From contig CAVYQL010000002.1 of assembly GCA_963770645.1 (NCBI GenBank), positions 310,001 to 374,000 on the forward strand: 64,000 nt of DNA. Reading direction: 5' to 3'. Positions 32,082 to 41,907 of the stretch are shown in pieces. Numbering within the stretch: position 1 is the stretch's first letter; each line of letters begins with the position of its first letter. Both the position numbers and the translations under genes were made by a program. Source of the DNA: Bog-473 sp963770645 (GTDB lineage: Bacteria; Actinomycetota; Acidimicrobiia; Acidimicrobiales; RAAP-2). The notes below the pieces were generated by a model. The model was not told the DNA's origin. It searched no databases and worked only from the letters and a program-made list of their open reading frames with translations.

Positions 32082-33599
32082 TTACGGTGCGACTGAGACG
32101 GGGGTCACCGACGGGTTGGTGTAGCCGCTGTAGGGGGTGCCCAAGTACGGGAAGCTGCTCAGGTAGTGCTCGGTGCCCTTCGCCGAGAGATCCGTGCCCG
32201 TGCCCCCAGCTGTGAGTCCGAAGTCGACCAGCCCCGCGGCGGCGTCCGCGGTGAAGGAGGGCGCCACGAAGCCCAGCGTTGCACCTGCCACTGCCCGAAG
32301 CGCGATCGTCGCCACGTCATCGAAGACCCGGCGACCGTTCGGGTATCCGGCCACGTCGAGCCCGAGCAGCCCCAAGCTGTTCGGGCTCGACGAAGGAGCA
32401 ATAGCGGTGTTCAGCCGCAACATGTCCGCCTTGATACCGGTCCCGTTGTAATTGGTGAACGTCGGAGCAGGGGTGATCACCCCGGCTGGGATCCCCGTCA
32501 GGAAGATCGCCTCGATGTCCGGCCGAGTGTTTTGCGGGTTGCCGTTGTAAGCCGCCAGCTTGGGGAAGACACCTGGATACAGCTCGGGCAACAGTTGCGG
32601 CAGGAGGGGCTTCGCGAAGTATTGGAGGAATGGCCCGCCGTCAGCCGCCGGTGGTAGCGCGTTCCACTGGTCCTTGTCGCCGATACCGATGAGGAGCTCG
32701 TTCGTCAGCGGATTTCCCAGGCGCGACACCTGGGTCCACGGGCCGCTTCCGAAGTTGCCGCCCCCTCCGTCCTGCCAGTTTCCTCCCTGCCAGTTTCCGC
32801 GCACTTGCACCCGTTGGCGGCTTGCCGTGGTCCAGACGCCGATGACGGCGGCAGGGTCGCCCGGGCCCGACGGGGTCGACCTCGTGAGTTGGCCGACCGG
32901 GATTTGCAACGCGAGCGTGTGGACGTTGACATCGGCCGTCGAGTTGACGCCGGGCATGCCGTTCATCAGACCGGGGCCACCCCCGCCGGCGTGGTCACCG
33001 GCGAATCCGCGCAGATCACCGAGGTCGAAGACGGCACCGAGGTCGACGTAGAAGCCCTCTGCCCTCTGCCCGGCGAACACCCGCGCCGAGAACGGTCCCG
33101 CCCCGACTGAGTGCAGAGCGGCATTCGCCAGCATCGGGTAGTTCGGGGTCGAGAGCGGACCGATGTTGCAAGGCGGGCTCAGCAGTCCCGAGCCCAACAC
33201 GACCTCTCCAGGATTCCCCCATCGATTCCACGGCATGTCGACGCGGGTCAGTGTGTACGTCTGCTGGCGGTTCCAGTTCGAAGTGGAGGACGGCGGTGTC
33301 AACTCCGTGATCGGACCGTCGTTGTAGAGGAAGGATCCAGGGATGTTGTTCACGGTCGTGAATCGGAATTGGTAGCTGATATCGGGAAAGCCGTCCCCCG
33401 TATTGTCGATATTGATGGAGTAGAGCACCTCGTCGGCGAACTCGTAGAAGTTGGGACCCCCGTCGGGCGCCTCGAGCGGGATGTAGTTCGCGATGAGCGT
33501 GACCGTTCCTGGCTCGTCGGGGCTCATGAAGGCGTAGAGATCGGTGCTGTCGGCCACTGGATCCTTGGAGATCTCGGGCGCTTCGCGATGTGACGACAC
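32082..33599 (-). CDS. DUF4331 domain-containing protein
   Basis: 505 residues beginning SSHREAPEISKDPVADSTDLYAF, the unmistakable DUF4331 start. It continues with FYEFADEVLYSINIDNTGDG and GFYVDLGAVFDLGDLRGF. The protein is beta-rich with Asn/Gly-rich loops; its function is not established. Other DUF4331 proteins usually carry a secretion signal, but none is visible here. The adjacent Tat-signal protein may carry it out as a partner, which is speculative. Four genes from 33991 to 30221 run in the same direction. Confidence 0.9.
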   Translation of the reverse strand: MSSHREAPEISKDPVADSTDLYAFMSPDEPGTVTLIANYIPLEAPDGGPNFYEFADEVLYSINIDNTGDGFPDISYQFRFTTVNNIPGSFLYNDGPITELTPPSSTSNWNRQQTYTLTRVDMPWNRWGNPGEVVLGSGLLSPPCNIGPLSTPNYPMLANAALHSVGAGPFSARVFAGQRAEGFYVDLGAVFDLGDLRGFAGDHAGGGGPGLMNGMPGVNSTADVNVHTLALQIPVGQLTRSTPSGPGDPAAVIGVWTTASRQRVQVRGNWQGGNWQDGGGGNFGSGPWTQVSRLGNPLTNELLIGIGDKDQWNALPPAADGGPFLQYFAKPLLPQLLPELYPGVFPKLAAYNGNPQNTRPDIEAIFLTGIPAGVITPAPTFTNYNGTGIKADMLRLNTAIAPSSSPNSLGLLGLDVAGYPNGRRVFDDVATIALRAVAGATLGFVAPSFTADAAAGLVDFGLTAGGTGTDLSAKGTEHYLSSFPYLGTPYSGYTNPSVTPVSVAP

Positions 33600-33640
33600 G
33601 GCTTCCTCCTAGATGTCTGGTTCGCTGATGGGGAGATTCG

Positions 33641-33991
33641 CTACGGACGGGCGGCCGCGATCAAGCTGCGGGCGAGTGCAGGAGAGTGGACGACGACCTC
33701 TCGCTCTCCTTGGAACAAACTGATCTCACCGGTGGTGGGATCCTTTACTTGCGCCATCAGTGGCTCAGTGAGGGCACCACCGCCGTCATCGGCGGCGTCG
33801 CTGACCCCCGTATCGACGGCGGGTGCGTCTGCGGTCGTGGACGCAACGAGCGTCGAGATTCCCGGCACACTGCTTGCGACGGCAACGGCGGCGGCGGTGA
33901 ACGTACCGCGACGCAAAAAGTTGCGACGGCTGAGCCCCCCTCGCCAACCGCCTGGTTGCCGTGCGCTCTCGTCACCGGGTTCAGGGCTCAT
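33641..33991 (-). CDS. Small Tat-exported protein
   Basis: 116 residues with a clear twin-arginine signal: SRRNFLRRGTFTAAAVAVAS at about residues 21-40. The mature part of about 75 residues is acidic (DTGVSDAADDGGG), then has EPLMAQVKDPTTGEISLFQG, then EREVVVHSP, and ends SLIAAARP. No known domain. It is the first gene of the DUF4331 block, 41 bp before DUF4331. It is probably a folded extracytoplasmic partner. Confidence 0.7.
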   Translation of the reverse strand: MSPEPGDESARQPGGWRGGLSRRNFLRRGTFTAAAVAVASSVPGISTLVASTTADAPAVDTGVSDAADDGGGALTEPLMAQVKDPTTGEISLFQGEREVVVHSPALARSLIAAARP

Positions 33992-34401
33992 GGCTCCCTC
34001 CGCTCCGTTCTCCGCTCTCTATCCGGAGCCCTCCCGGGGCTCGGATGCCGGTCGACGAGAAAATCGCCAACAAATTTCGGTGGAGCCGAGCGGTCGTGTG
34101 GGGTGGAAGGTTTGCGAGCCAGAGAGCTGTCCTTTTGCGGAGAGCCAGTAGGGCGGAGATTGGACGGAGCGCTCCAGAGCCACCGGAGTGCAACCACTTC
34201 ATCCGGCCGCGGAACGAAGACGCATTGCGGGGGAACGGGGTCCCGCGAACGCCCCCACTGGGCGCCCCTCTTGGAGTATTTCGAACCTCACCCAGGCTCA
34301 GAGCAGGATCCCGCCCCGAGAGGGCAGTTTGAGGATCCTTGCCGGAACTCGGGAGTCAGCGCCTTTGGTTCAATCCTTGACTGCGCTCCTGGTAGTTGAG
34401 G
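33992..34401. other. Intergenic stretch with no recognised gene
   Basis: About 410 bp upstream of the Tat-protein gene and downstream of the VOC gene. No supported coding sequence was found. It likely holds the promoter of the DUF4331 block. Confidence 0.5.
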
Positions 34402-34827
34402 TCACGAGGACTGACTCACCTCGCTCAGCTCGATCAGGTGTCCATCGGGATCACGAAGAAAGCACCGAATCTCTCCACCCCAGTCGTACGGCGGAGTGAG
34501 AAACTCGGCACCTCGTTCCTTGAGAGCTTCGTAGGCTGCGTTGCAGTCTTCGACCCTGATCGTCATGGCGTGGCTCAGTCGATGTGATTCGGCCGGCGGG
34601 GCGAAGGTGATCGTCGGCTTGTCCGGTGTCGGCTCGCCGCCGGTCACCAGTAGAAGCCAAGACCCACAGAAACGGAGCACAACGCTCGATTCGTACTCCC
34701 GGTAGACCTCGGCGCCAAGAACCTGGGTCCAGAATGATCTGGACCGCGCCGTGTCCTTCACGACCAGGATTTGAGTGACCTCGGCACCTGCGAGTGGGTT
34801 GTTTGCAGTGGAAGGCTCGTCGACCAT
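34402..34827 (-). CDS. VOC-family (glyoxalase/bleomycin resistance-like) protein
   Basis: 141 residues with the two beta-alpha-beta-beta-beta modules of the VOC fold. VTQILVVKDTARSRSFWTQV, then LGAEV, starts the first module, and AMTIRVEDCNAAYEALKERG the second. The C-terminal FLRDPDGHLIELSEV carries the usual metal-ligand glutamate. Such proteins include dioxygenases, isomerases and antibiotic-binding proteins; the exact activity is unknown. It stands alone, about 100 bp from the GH92 gene. Confidence 0.85.
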   Translation of the reverse strand: MVDEPSTANNPLAGAEVTQILVVKDTARSRSFWTQVLGAEVYREYESSVVLRFCGSWLLLVTGGEPTPDKPTITFAPPAESHRLSHAMTIRVEDCNAAYEALKERGAEFLTPPYDWGGEIRCFLRDPDGHLIELSEVSQSS

Positions 34828-34928
34828 GACTACCGGTTTTCAACTCGGGGAGGTGGGAAGTCGAAAGAGCAACTGTAATGGCCGCCTTGGTTGCTGCTCC
34901 ACCAGAAGCGTTTCTGCGCGAAGCTCAG

Positions 34929-37662
34929 TTAGGGATCGACTTCGAGCGTCACTGGTGGGATCGTCGCGGAGCTGCCACGCGCTGAGAAGCGGAAGTGAAC
35001 AGTTCCACTGGTTGTCACGGAGGATGTGACGTGGACGGTGACAGAACCGCGACGCGAAGCACCCGGTCGAGCCGCGGGAACATTGATACGTCCCGACGGA
35101 GGTGACACCGTGACGCCGTTAGAAGTAGAAGCCGTCCAATACACCTCGCTCGGTGTGGCTCGCGTTGACTCGATCCCGACGGTTGCCGAGCCATGTTCGT
35201 TCTGGGAATCCTGGATCGCACCGCTTGGCACCGTGAATCCTACGAAAGGCGTTGCGTATTCGTTGAACGAGGGTGGAGCAGATGCCGCGCTCGCGCCCCA
35301 GCGCTTGTCTGGCTTGGGCCCGAGGACGAAATGGATCGTGCCCCCGTCGCGCACGATGGCCGAGGGGATCCATGCACGTGTCAGCGGCGTCGCGCTGCCG
35401 GAGGCAGTCACCACCGTCGCCGACCGAACGTAGACATCAGGAGCGCCGGTGGCCTCGATTTCGAGACGTTTGCCGTTGCCGAGGTTGACGGAAGCGCTCG
35501 AAAACATCGGGCTGCCAACGACCAAGTTGGCCGTTCCAGGAGTCAGCGGGTAGAGACCGAGAGCTGCCCAGACGTACCACGATGACATCGCTCCGAGATC
35601 GTCGTTACCGGGCTCACCGTCCGGGCTCAGGGAGTACTCGCTGGTGGCAAGCTGGCGAACGGCTTGTTGTGTGCGCCACGGAGCTCCGGAGTAATCGAAC
35701 TCCCAGGGGACCCATAGGTCCGGTTCGTTGCCGCTCCAATCGTAGGGGAGGTATGGACCAGCGTTCGTCTCGTCGAGGAACTGATCGAGGCGCTGTGTCG
35801 CGGCCTGCTGCCCACCCATCAGGGCGAAGAGTGCGCCGAGGTCCTGGGGAACGCTCCATGTGTACTGAAGGGCATTGCCCTCCTGGAAGCCGAACTGGTT
35901 CTGGCCGAGCGCCAGCAAGAGCGGGGGAGTCGGTTGGAACGCAGGTCCCGGGGGGAAGCTGTCGTCCGACAGGCGGCCCTCAATGAAACCAGTAACCGGG
36001 TTGAACAGGCTCTCCCAGTCCTGGGCGCGCTCAAGCATCAGGCGTGAATCAGCACCATGGCCGGTCGCGCCGCTCATCTCTGCGACCGCAAAGTCGTCAA
36101 TCGCGTATTCCAGCGTCATCGAAGCACCTACGGCGAACGTGTCATTCGGCCCGACGGCGTAGTTCTCGACATAACCGTTCTCGTTGAATTGGGAAAGGTA
36201 CGGTCGCTCGAGGAACCCAGCGAAGCTACGCACGGACGTCGCACCCTTCACCATGTCGACGACCGCGTCGTGCACGCTGAATCCGCGCACACCGAAGGCA
36301 TAGGCGTCGGCGATGATCGGATCGGCGGAGTCTCCACTCATTTCGTCAGTGTCGTCATCGGCGAGTTCCCAGACCGGTAGTGAACCTGTCTGCGAGGCGT
36401 CGTTGACCAGGGACTGCATCATGTCGGAGACTCGGTCAGGGTCGATCATGGACAACAGCGGGATCTCGCTCCGGTAGATGTCCCATTCGGAGAAATTCGC
36501 ATACTGGGTTCCCTTACCGGCGTTGTGCACGTGCCCGTCGAGACCTTCATACTCCCCGTTGACGTCGCTGAAGACGCTCGGGTCGAGAAGCGAGTGATAG
36601 AGCGCGGTATAGAACGTCTTTCTCGCCTCCAGTGAACCTCCACGAACCACAACGCGGCCGAGCGCAGCGTTCCATTCCTTGGTTGCCTGCGAAGCGACCT
36701 CACCGACGTTCCAGCCCGGGTCCTCGACTCGGAGGTTCAGGGCTGCGTCCGCCGTGCTCACGTACGAGATTCCGACTTTCATGATGACGATCGGGTTCGT
36801 CTGAGTGTCGAAACTCACCCATGCCCCGCACGAGGTCTGCTGCGTACCGACACAATTGGCATCATCCGGGTCGAGGCCAGCCTCGTTCCACGCTCCGTCG
36901 CTGGTGAAGGCACGGTCGAAGGTCGCGAAGAAATACATCGTGTAAGTCGACTGATCACCCTGATCACCGCAGAAGTCGCCACTTGTCACCGACCCGACGA
37001 CTTCGTCGTCTCCGACGATCTGTACCGATGAATCGTCTATTCCGTTCGCGCTGTCGCTGACCTTGAAGAGAAGATTGGCCGCGCTGAGACGCGGGGAACG
37101 TGAACGCTCCGATCCCAGATCGAGTCGTAACCGCGAGCTGAGTGGCGACAGCTGGTGAACCCACGGCGACCTGGTATCGGCCGGGTGCGGCATGCTCTTC
37201 GGAATGAGAAAAGGGCTCCGCAAGTCCATCAGGGTTCTCTGGGAGAGGCCCTACGGACGGGAGGATCGGGACGTCGCCGAAGATTGAGCACCCAGGCCCG
37301 GACAGATGGGTGAGACTGAATCCGGAAGTCTCGTCGTCCGCGTAGTCGTAGCCGCCGCCCTGAGCGCGATCGGGTGTCGTGTCGGGGCTCCATTGGATCA
37401 TGCCGAAGGGCACGTCGGCCCCCGGAAACGTGTCGATCGCGCCAGACGCGGCGGGCGCGGAGCCGGTTCCAACGAAGGTGTCGACCAGACTGGCCGGGTC
37501 GAACGCGGCGGGGTTTCGAGTGGACGTCGCGGCGGCCTGTGGCGCGAGGGGGACTGCCAATACAGCCGTCGCCAAGAACAGAACGGAGAGAGTGATCAAC
37601 GGGACGATTCGGCGCTGACTGGTCGTCGCCGGAACTCGGTTCCTCCGCCATGGTCGCGTCAC
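34929..37662 (-). CDS. Secreted GH92 alpha-mannosidase, single-base frameshift
   Basis: About 910 residues after correction, starting near GTG 37662 with a signal peptide (IVPLITLSVLFLATAVLAVP). The N-terminal sandwich has VDTFVGTG, FPGADVPFGMIQWSPDT and GGYDYADDETSGFSLTHLSG, then GC, the GH92 hallmark. The frame breaks at a run of four C near 37093-37096. Deleting one C joins FTFP to RLSAANLLFKVSDSANG. The barrel keeps NEPDLWVPWEFDYSGAPWRT and GNDDLGAMSSWYVWAALG, then LYPL, which include the catalytic acid region. GH92 enzymes are calcium-dependent exo-alpha-mannosidases. A C-terminal beta domain ends the protein. Confidence 0.85.
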
Positions 37663-37690
37663 CGGCGGTAAGGCTAACTGCAAGCCCGCT

Positions 37691-37950
37691 GTGTGGCCGG
37701 GCGCTGGGCCGCGCCGCTTCGTTGCCTACTACAACGAGGTCCGCCCCCATCGCTGCATCGCTCGACGCACCCCGCTCTCGGTCTATGGCGCCGGGGAGAA
37801 AGCCCGACTTCGTCAAGGTCGCCGCTCGCCGCCTTCGCCTCGACCGGTCGGCAAGTCCGGGCGCATCACCCTTCGCCGACGCGGGCAGCTCCACCACATC
37901 GGCAACGGAAATGCCTACGCCGGTTGGCGCGTCGCTGCCCTCATTTTGCC
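37691..37950 (+). mobile_element. IS481-like transposase C-terminal remnant
   Basis: RRFVAYYNEVRPHRCIARRT, then PLSVY, matches the end of the rve integrase domain, and KSGRITLRRRGQLHHIGNGN, then AYAGWRV, matches the C-terminal domain of IS481-family transposases. The N-terminal two-thirds, with the first two catalytic acidic residues, is missing. Its 3' end overlaps the VOC gene on the other strand. It is a decayed insertion. Confidence 0.6.
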
Positions 37951-38309
37951 GTCGGACGGCTCACTTCAAACCGGTTGCCGTCGGGGTCGAAGAAAAAGAA
38001 ACGGTCATTCTCCGCGCCCGGCGCCACTTCTGTGACCTCCACGCCGGCGCCTGCAAGCCGGTCGTGGACAGGGCCGAGTTCACCATCGATCACCACGACC
38101 ACATAGGTGGTGCGCTCGAGGTGGGTGCCATCGCGCTCCTCGCCCCGCGGCAGTTCCCACAGGGTGAGGACAGCTCCCGCGAACGGAAACGAGGCGAGGG
38201 GTTCGGCGGCGTCGTGGGGACTGACGAACACGGGCTCGATCTTCAGCCGATCCCTGAACCAGGTCACGGATGCGGCGAGGTCGCTGACCCGCACGACGGT
38301 GGTGACCAT
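37941..38309 (-). CDS. VOC-family protein
   Basis: 122 residues from ATG 38309. One VOC module pair is visible: TTVVRVSDLAASVTWFRDRL then KIEPVFVSP, and a second half with TYVVVVIDGELGPVHDRLAG and the terminal FFFDPDGNRFEVSRP, whose glutamate is the usual metal ligand. It lies 35 bp downstream of the amidohydrolase gene on the same strand, and the pair may act on related substrates. Its end overlaps an opposite-strand transposase remnant. Confidence 0.8.
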   Translation of the reverse strand: MVTTVVRVSDLAASVTWFRDRLKIEPVFVSPHDAAEPLASFPFAGAVLTLWELPRGEERDGTHLERTTYVVVVIDGELGPVHDRLAGAGVEVTEVAPGAENDRFFFFDPDGNRFEVSRPTAK

Positions 38310-38344
38310 GGTGACCGGCCCCAGATTCCCGAGGGGACGGCCGT

Positions 38345-39491
38345 TCACCGGCCGAGCAGCCACTCGACGTTGCCCCGGTAGAGCCCGTCGGTCGTCTCGT
38401 CGGCGGGCGGCCCTCCTGTCGCCTGGAAGTCCTCCAACGGACGGGCCAGCCCTTCGGCGTGGGGAAAGTCGCTCCCGAACATGAACAGATCCCCGACGGT
38501 CGCGGCGCAACCGCTCTGGCCGCTCGAATCCGAACGTCGCAATCCGAACCTGGCGCCGCAGGTAGTCGCTCGGGGCGAGGGGCAGTCGGTCGTGCGACAG
38601 CCCGTTGTACGCGGCGTGGAAGCGGTAACTGGCGTCGAGGCTGGGAAGGAATTGCGCGAACCACGAGGACGTGAACTCGACCAGCCCCACCCGCAGTTCG
38701 GGGTGGCGTTCGAGCACACCGCCCACGCTCAGGTCCTGGAGAGCGAGCATCGGTGTCACAGAAATGGAAAGGGACATCAAGAGGGGCTCGACCGGGTTGG
38801 CGTCGCCTTGGTACCAGGCGTCGCCGAACGGGCGAGCACCGTCGGAGATGTGGAACATGACCGAGATCCCGCTGCGTTCGAACGCCGACCAACAGCGGTC
38901 CAGTTCAGGATGGGAGAACGGCTGCCCGTCCACCGGGCCGATCGGAACCATGGCCGCCTCGACGTCTCCCTCAGCGAGCGCGGCGAGCTGGTTCTCGAGC
39001 CACTCCGGATCTCGCAGCGAGACGTGACCCACCGGTCGCAGACGACCGTCGCCGGCTGGTCGTAGGCCCTCCACCGTCCACCGGTTCCAGGCCGCCATGT
39101 TGGCGAGTTGCGCAACAGGCTGATCTTCGAGGGCGCGGACCCAGAGCAGCCCGAAGTTAGGAAAGACGACGGCCTGGTCGATTCCTTGGCGATCCAGGAG
39201 GGCCACCCGCGCCGCGGGGTCGACGTCGTGGGCTGCCACGGCCTCCTCGAACCTGGCCAGCGCCGGCTCTCCTCGACGATGGCGCGCGCGGTACGCCCCC
39301 ATCGCGGGCACGTCCCCGGGCGCTTGGGCCTCGGCCAGGTGGATACGCCTACCGTCAGGAGCGGTCAGCCAGGCATACCCCAGCTCGTCGTCGACGATGC
39401 GCAACGCGAGGTCCTTGCGTCCCGAGGGCAGGTGGTCAGCCCACAAGGTTCGAGTTTCGAGCAGGTGGGTGTCGGCATCGATCACTCTCAC
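38345..39491 (-). CDS. Amidohydrolase (Amidohydro_2-like), single-base frameshift
   Basis: About 381 residues after correction, from GTG 39491. The N-terminal VIDADTHLLE carries the metal-binding D-x-H. Mid-protein motifs are VFPNFGLLW, WNRWTVEGLRPAGDGRLRPV and HPELRVGLVEFTSSWFAQFL. Near 38501-38508 the frame breaks. The expected tail TVGDLFMFGSDFPHAEGLAR, with the catalytic aspartate of SDFPH, then PLEDFQA, is one frame over and ends at 38345. Proteins of this family are metal-dependent hydrolases or decarboxylases (2-amino-3-carboxymuconate-6-semialdehyde decarboxylase type). Confidence 0.8.
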
Positions 39492-39530
39492 GCTTCAGAG
39501 CGTAGGTTGCCGCATCAGAGTGGCAATACC

Positions 39531-39623
39531 GTCATCGAGCTTTCGCGTCTCCACTGCTCTCTCGACTACGTTCCGCTCCTGGAGTTCGAAGAGGCGCTTC
39601 ATGCAGCATCCATCCGGGCCTGA
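39531..39623 (+). mobile_element. IS3-like transposase C-terminal remnant
   Basis: VIELSRLHCSLDYVPLLEFE resembles the conserved C-terminus of IS3-family OrfB (pattern RLHSSLGYxxPxEFE), followed by a stop at 39621. Only about 30 residues survive. The downstream CCCCGAAACGGGG could be a short hairpin in the element end. The identification is weak but agrees with the other remnant at 37691. Confidence 0.35.
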
Positions 39624-39806
39624 CTCTTCTATGCCGCCTTGTCCCCGAAACGGGGTTTAGGTCAACGAGCACTCCTAACGGAGCTGTATGCAAACAAAAA
39701 AGGGTTCTAGTCCGCCTGCCCGGAGGGCCCCGCACTCAGAAGTAACTGACGCTCAGAACGCCGACTACTTCTATGAGTCGGAGCGTCTCGGTGAATATTG
39801 TCCTCG

Positions 39807-40481
39807 TTATTCTGTGCGCTGAAGTCTCTTCTTTGGCGAGCGGACATTCGTTCGAGCCGGCTCCGTAACCAGGCTCAACGCCGTTTCATTGATCCAGGTC
39901 TCGATCTCATCGAGCGTCCACCCGTGATCGCGCCCGAGCGTCCGCCAGGTCGCGGGCAGTGACAAGAAGCTCAGGGTGTCCGCGGCTTTCGTGGCCGACA
40001 GGTTCTGCTTGAGGGCTCCGAGCGCTTCCAAACGCTCGACTGCCATCTCCCATCCGGCCCGATGGATGACCAGGCCTTCGTCCCATGCCTCGGCGGCGAC
40101 CGGCTCGAACGGTGCCGCAGCCTCAATCGCGGACACCAGGCCACCAGAGGTCTCCATGAGTCGCCTAATCACCGCCACTGTGCCGGAGATCACGGCGAGT
40201 GGGTCGTTCGTCGACGCAAACTCGCCCTGGACGTCTGCTGGTACCCCCGCGAGTACGGGGATCGCCTTGCGCAATTCACTCAAGATGGCCGGTTTCGGTC
40301 CCACGCTCACATAAACGGTGGGCACCGCGACATGCGCGGCGGCAGCGATGTCGGCCAGCGTCGTCCCGGCGTAACCGCGCTCCACGAAAAGGTCTCGTGC
40401 TGCGTCAAGGATGGCCTGGCGGGTGGCCGCCGCTTGTTCTTGCCTGCGCTCGGAGCGGTATTTGGCCCTTGACACCGCCAT
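39807..40481 (-). CDS. TetR/AcrR family transcriptional regulator
   Basis: About 224 residues from ATG 40481. The helix-turn-helix is at residues 20-65: TRQAILDAARDLFVERGYAG then TTLADIAAAAHVAVPTVYVS. The ligand domain has EAAAPFEPVAAEAWDEG and a basic C-terminal tail (RSPKKRLQR). It diverges from the MGT glycosyltransferase at 40537, with a 55-bp AT-richer gap (CTACGCTATTCATTAG), so it probably represses that gene and itself. The inducer is unknown. Confidence 0.88.
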   Translation of the reverse strand: MAVSRAKYRSERRQEQAAATRQAILDAARDLFVERGYAGTTLADIAAAAHVAVPTVYVSVGPKPAILSELRKAIPVLAGVPADVQGEFASTNDPLAVISGTVAVIRRLMETSGGLVSAIEAAAPFEPVAAEAWDEGLVIHRAGWEMAVERLEALGALKQNLSATKAADTLSFLSLPATWRTLGRDHGWTLDEIETWINETALSLVTEPARTNVRSPKKRLQRTE

Positions 40482-40536
40482 CACCTTATCTCTACGCTAT
40501 TCATTAGAAGTGCATTTAACCCAAACTGGAGGGTAG

Positions 40537-41877
40537 ATGCCCCGGTTCCTGGTTGCGACCTATCCGAGCCCCGGGCACGTCAACCCGGCAGCCGCTGTCG
40601 TACGCGCGCTGACCGGACGCGGCCACGAGGTGCGCTGGTACACCGGGCGGCGCTTCGCCGAGGTGGCTGCCGAGTCCGGAGCGCGCTTTTGTGCGATGCC
40701 AGAGGCCCTCGATTGGGATTACAACAACCTCAACGCGGCGTTCCCTGGCCGTGCCGAACTCAAGGGCCTGAAGCAGGTCCAGTTCGACCTCACAGAGATC
40801 TTCGTGCGGCCTCTCCGCGAGCACTTGCTCGCTCTCAAGGCGCTACTCCTGGATGAGCCTGCCGACGTGTTCGTCTCGCATACTGTCTTCTTCGGCGGAG
40901 GCTGGCTACAGGAGATGGGCGGGCCGCCGAACGCAAGTCTCGGGGATACCTGCCTCGCCTATCCGAGTAGGGACGCTGCCCCCTACGGGACGGGACTGGC
41001 ACCACGCGGTGGTTGGTCGGGACATTTGCGCAACCGGGCTCTCGACGCGATCAGCCGGGCCGTTGTGCTTGCTCCGGTGACGAAGGCGGCGCGTGGGGTT
41101 CGTGCACAACTCGGTCTTCCTCGGGTGCCGATGAGGGGACTCGAATTCGGCCTTTCTCGGTACTTGCACATTCAGCTCTGTCCCGCTGGCTTCGAATACC
41201 CGAGGTCGGATCTTCCTTCCCATGTCCACTTCGTTGGCGCCCCAGTACCGCCGAAGCCGGTGGAGTTCGATCCACCGAGCTGGTGGCCGAGACTTTCGGA
41301 GTCGAAGAAAGTGGTCCTCGTCACGCAGGGGACTGTTGCCACGGATCCGGCTGATCTGCTCGCTCCGTGCCTCGAGGGACTCGCCGGCAAGGATGTCTTC
41401 GTCGTCGCCACGACGGGTGGTTCTGATCCCGGAGTCCTTGGGACCCCACCTCCGAACGCGGTCGTAGAGAGGTTCGTGCCGTATTCGGCGCTCCTGCCGC
41501 ACGTCGACGTAATGGTCTCGAACGGCGGCTTTGGCTCGGTCCAACTGGCCATTTCCCACGGTGTTCCGATGGTCGTCGCCGGCACCAGCGAAGACAAGAA
41601 GGAGGTGACCGCACATGTCGGATGGTCGGGCGTGGGGATCAACCTCCGGACCAATCGCCCCTCTCCAAAGTCGATTGCAGAGGCTGTGGAACAGGTAGCA
41701 AAAACGCCGAAGTTCCGAGAGCGAACCCTGGCCTTGCAAGTACAAACTGCCGGCCGGAGCCCGGGCGTGGTCGCCGCCGATCTCCTCGGCGCGCTCGTCA
41801 GCGAATGCGAAGGTGTCAGATCCGCGGAGAGGGCGATGCAAGGAGACGTCAACCTGGACCGTCGCGGCATTGATTAG
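40537..41877 (+). CDS. Glycosyltransferase, MGT/UGT-like GT1 family
   Basis: 446 residues with GGAGGG before the ATG. GT-B fold: the N-terminal acceptor domain begins FLVATYPSPGHVNPAAAVVR, typical of MGT-family enzymes, and the C-terminal donor domain has VVLVTQGTVATDPADLLAPC, FVPYSALLPHVDVMVSNGGF and SHGVPMVV. These transfer hexose to small lipophilic acceptors such as macrolides, flavonoids or carotenoids. Divergence from a TetR gene suggests inducible inactivation of a small molecule. Residues 20-70 include RGHEVRWYTGRRF. The acceptor is unknown. Confidence 0.88.
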   Translation: MPRFLVATYPSPGHVNPAAAVVRALTGRGHEVRWYTGRRFAEVAAESGARFCAMPEALDWDYNNLNAAFPGRAELKGLKQVQFDLTEIFVRPLREHLLALKALLLDEPADVFVSHTVFFGGGWLQEMGGPPNASLGDTCLAYPSRDAAPYGTGLAPRGGWSGHLRNRALDAISRAVVLAPVTKAARGVRAQLGLPRVPMRGLEFGLSRYLHIQLCPAGFEYPRSDLPSHVHFVGAPVPPKPVEFDPPSWWPRLSESKKVVLVTQGTVATDPADLLAPCLEGLAGKDVFVVATTGGSDPGVLGTPPPNAVVERFVPYSALLPHVDVMVSNGGFGSVQLAISHGVPMVVAGTSEDKKEVTAHVGWSGVGINLRTNRPSPKSIAEAVEQVAKTPKFRERTLALQVQTAGRSPGVVAADLLGALVSECEGVRSAERAMQGDVNLDRRGID

Positions 41878-41907
41878 CGATTTGCCCTAACAGTTCAGGA
41901 GGTGGTC

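Noticed and set aside
37650..38381. Plus-strand 243-residue frame across the transposase remnant and VOC gene
   Set aside because: Mixes a decayed transposase region with the antisense of the VOC gene; no continuous domain.
39640..39660. CCCCGAAACGGGG as an independent terminator
   Set aside because: Only four base pairs and no gene ends appropriately; better explained as part of the IS3-like remnant.
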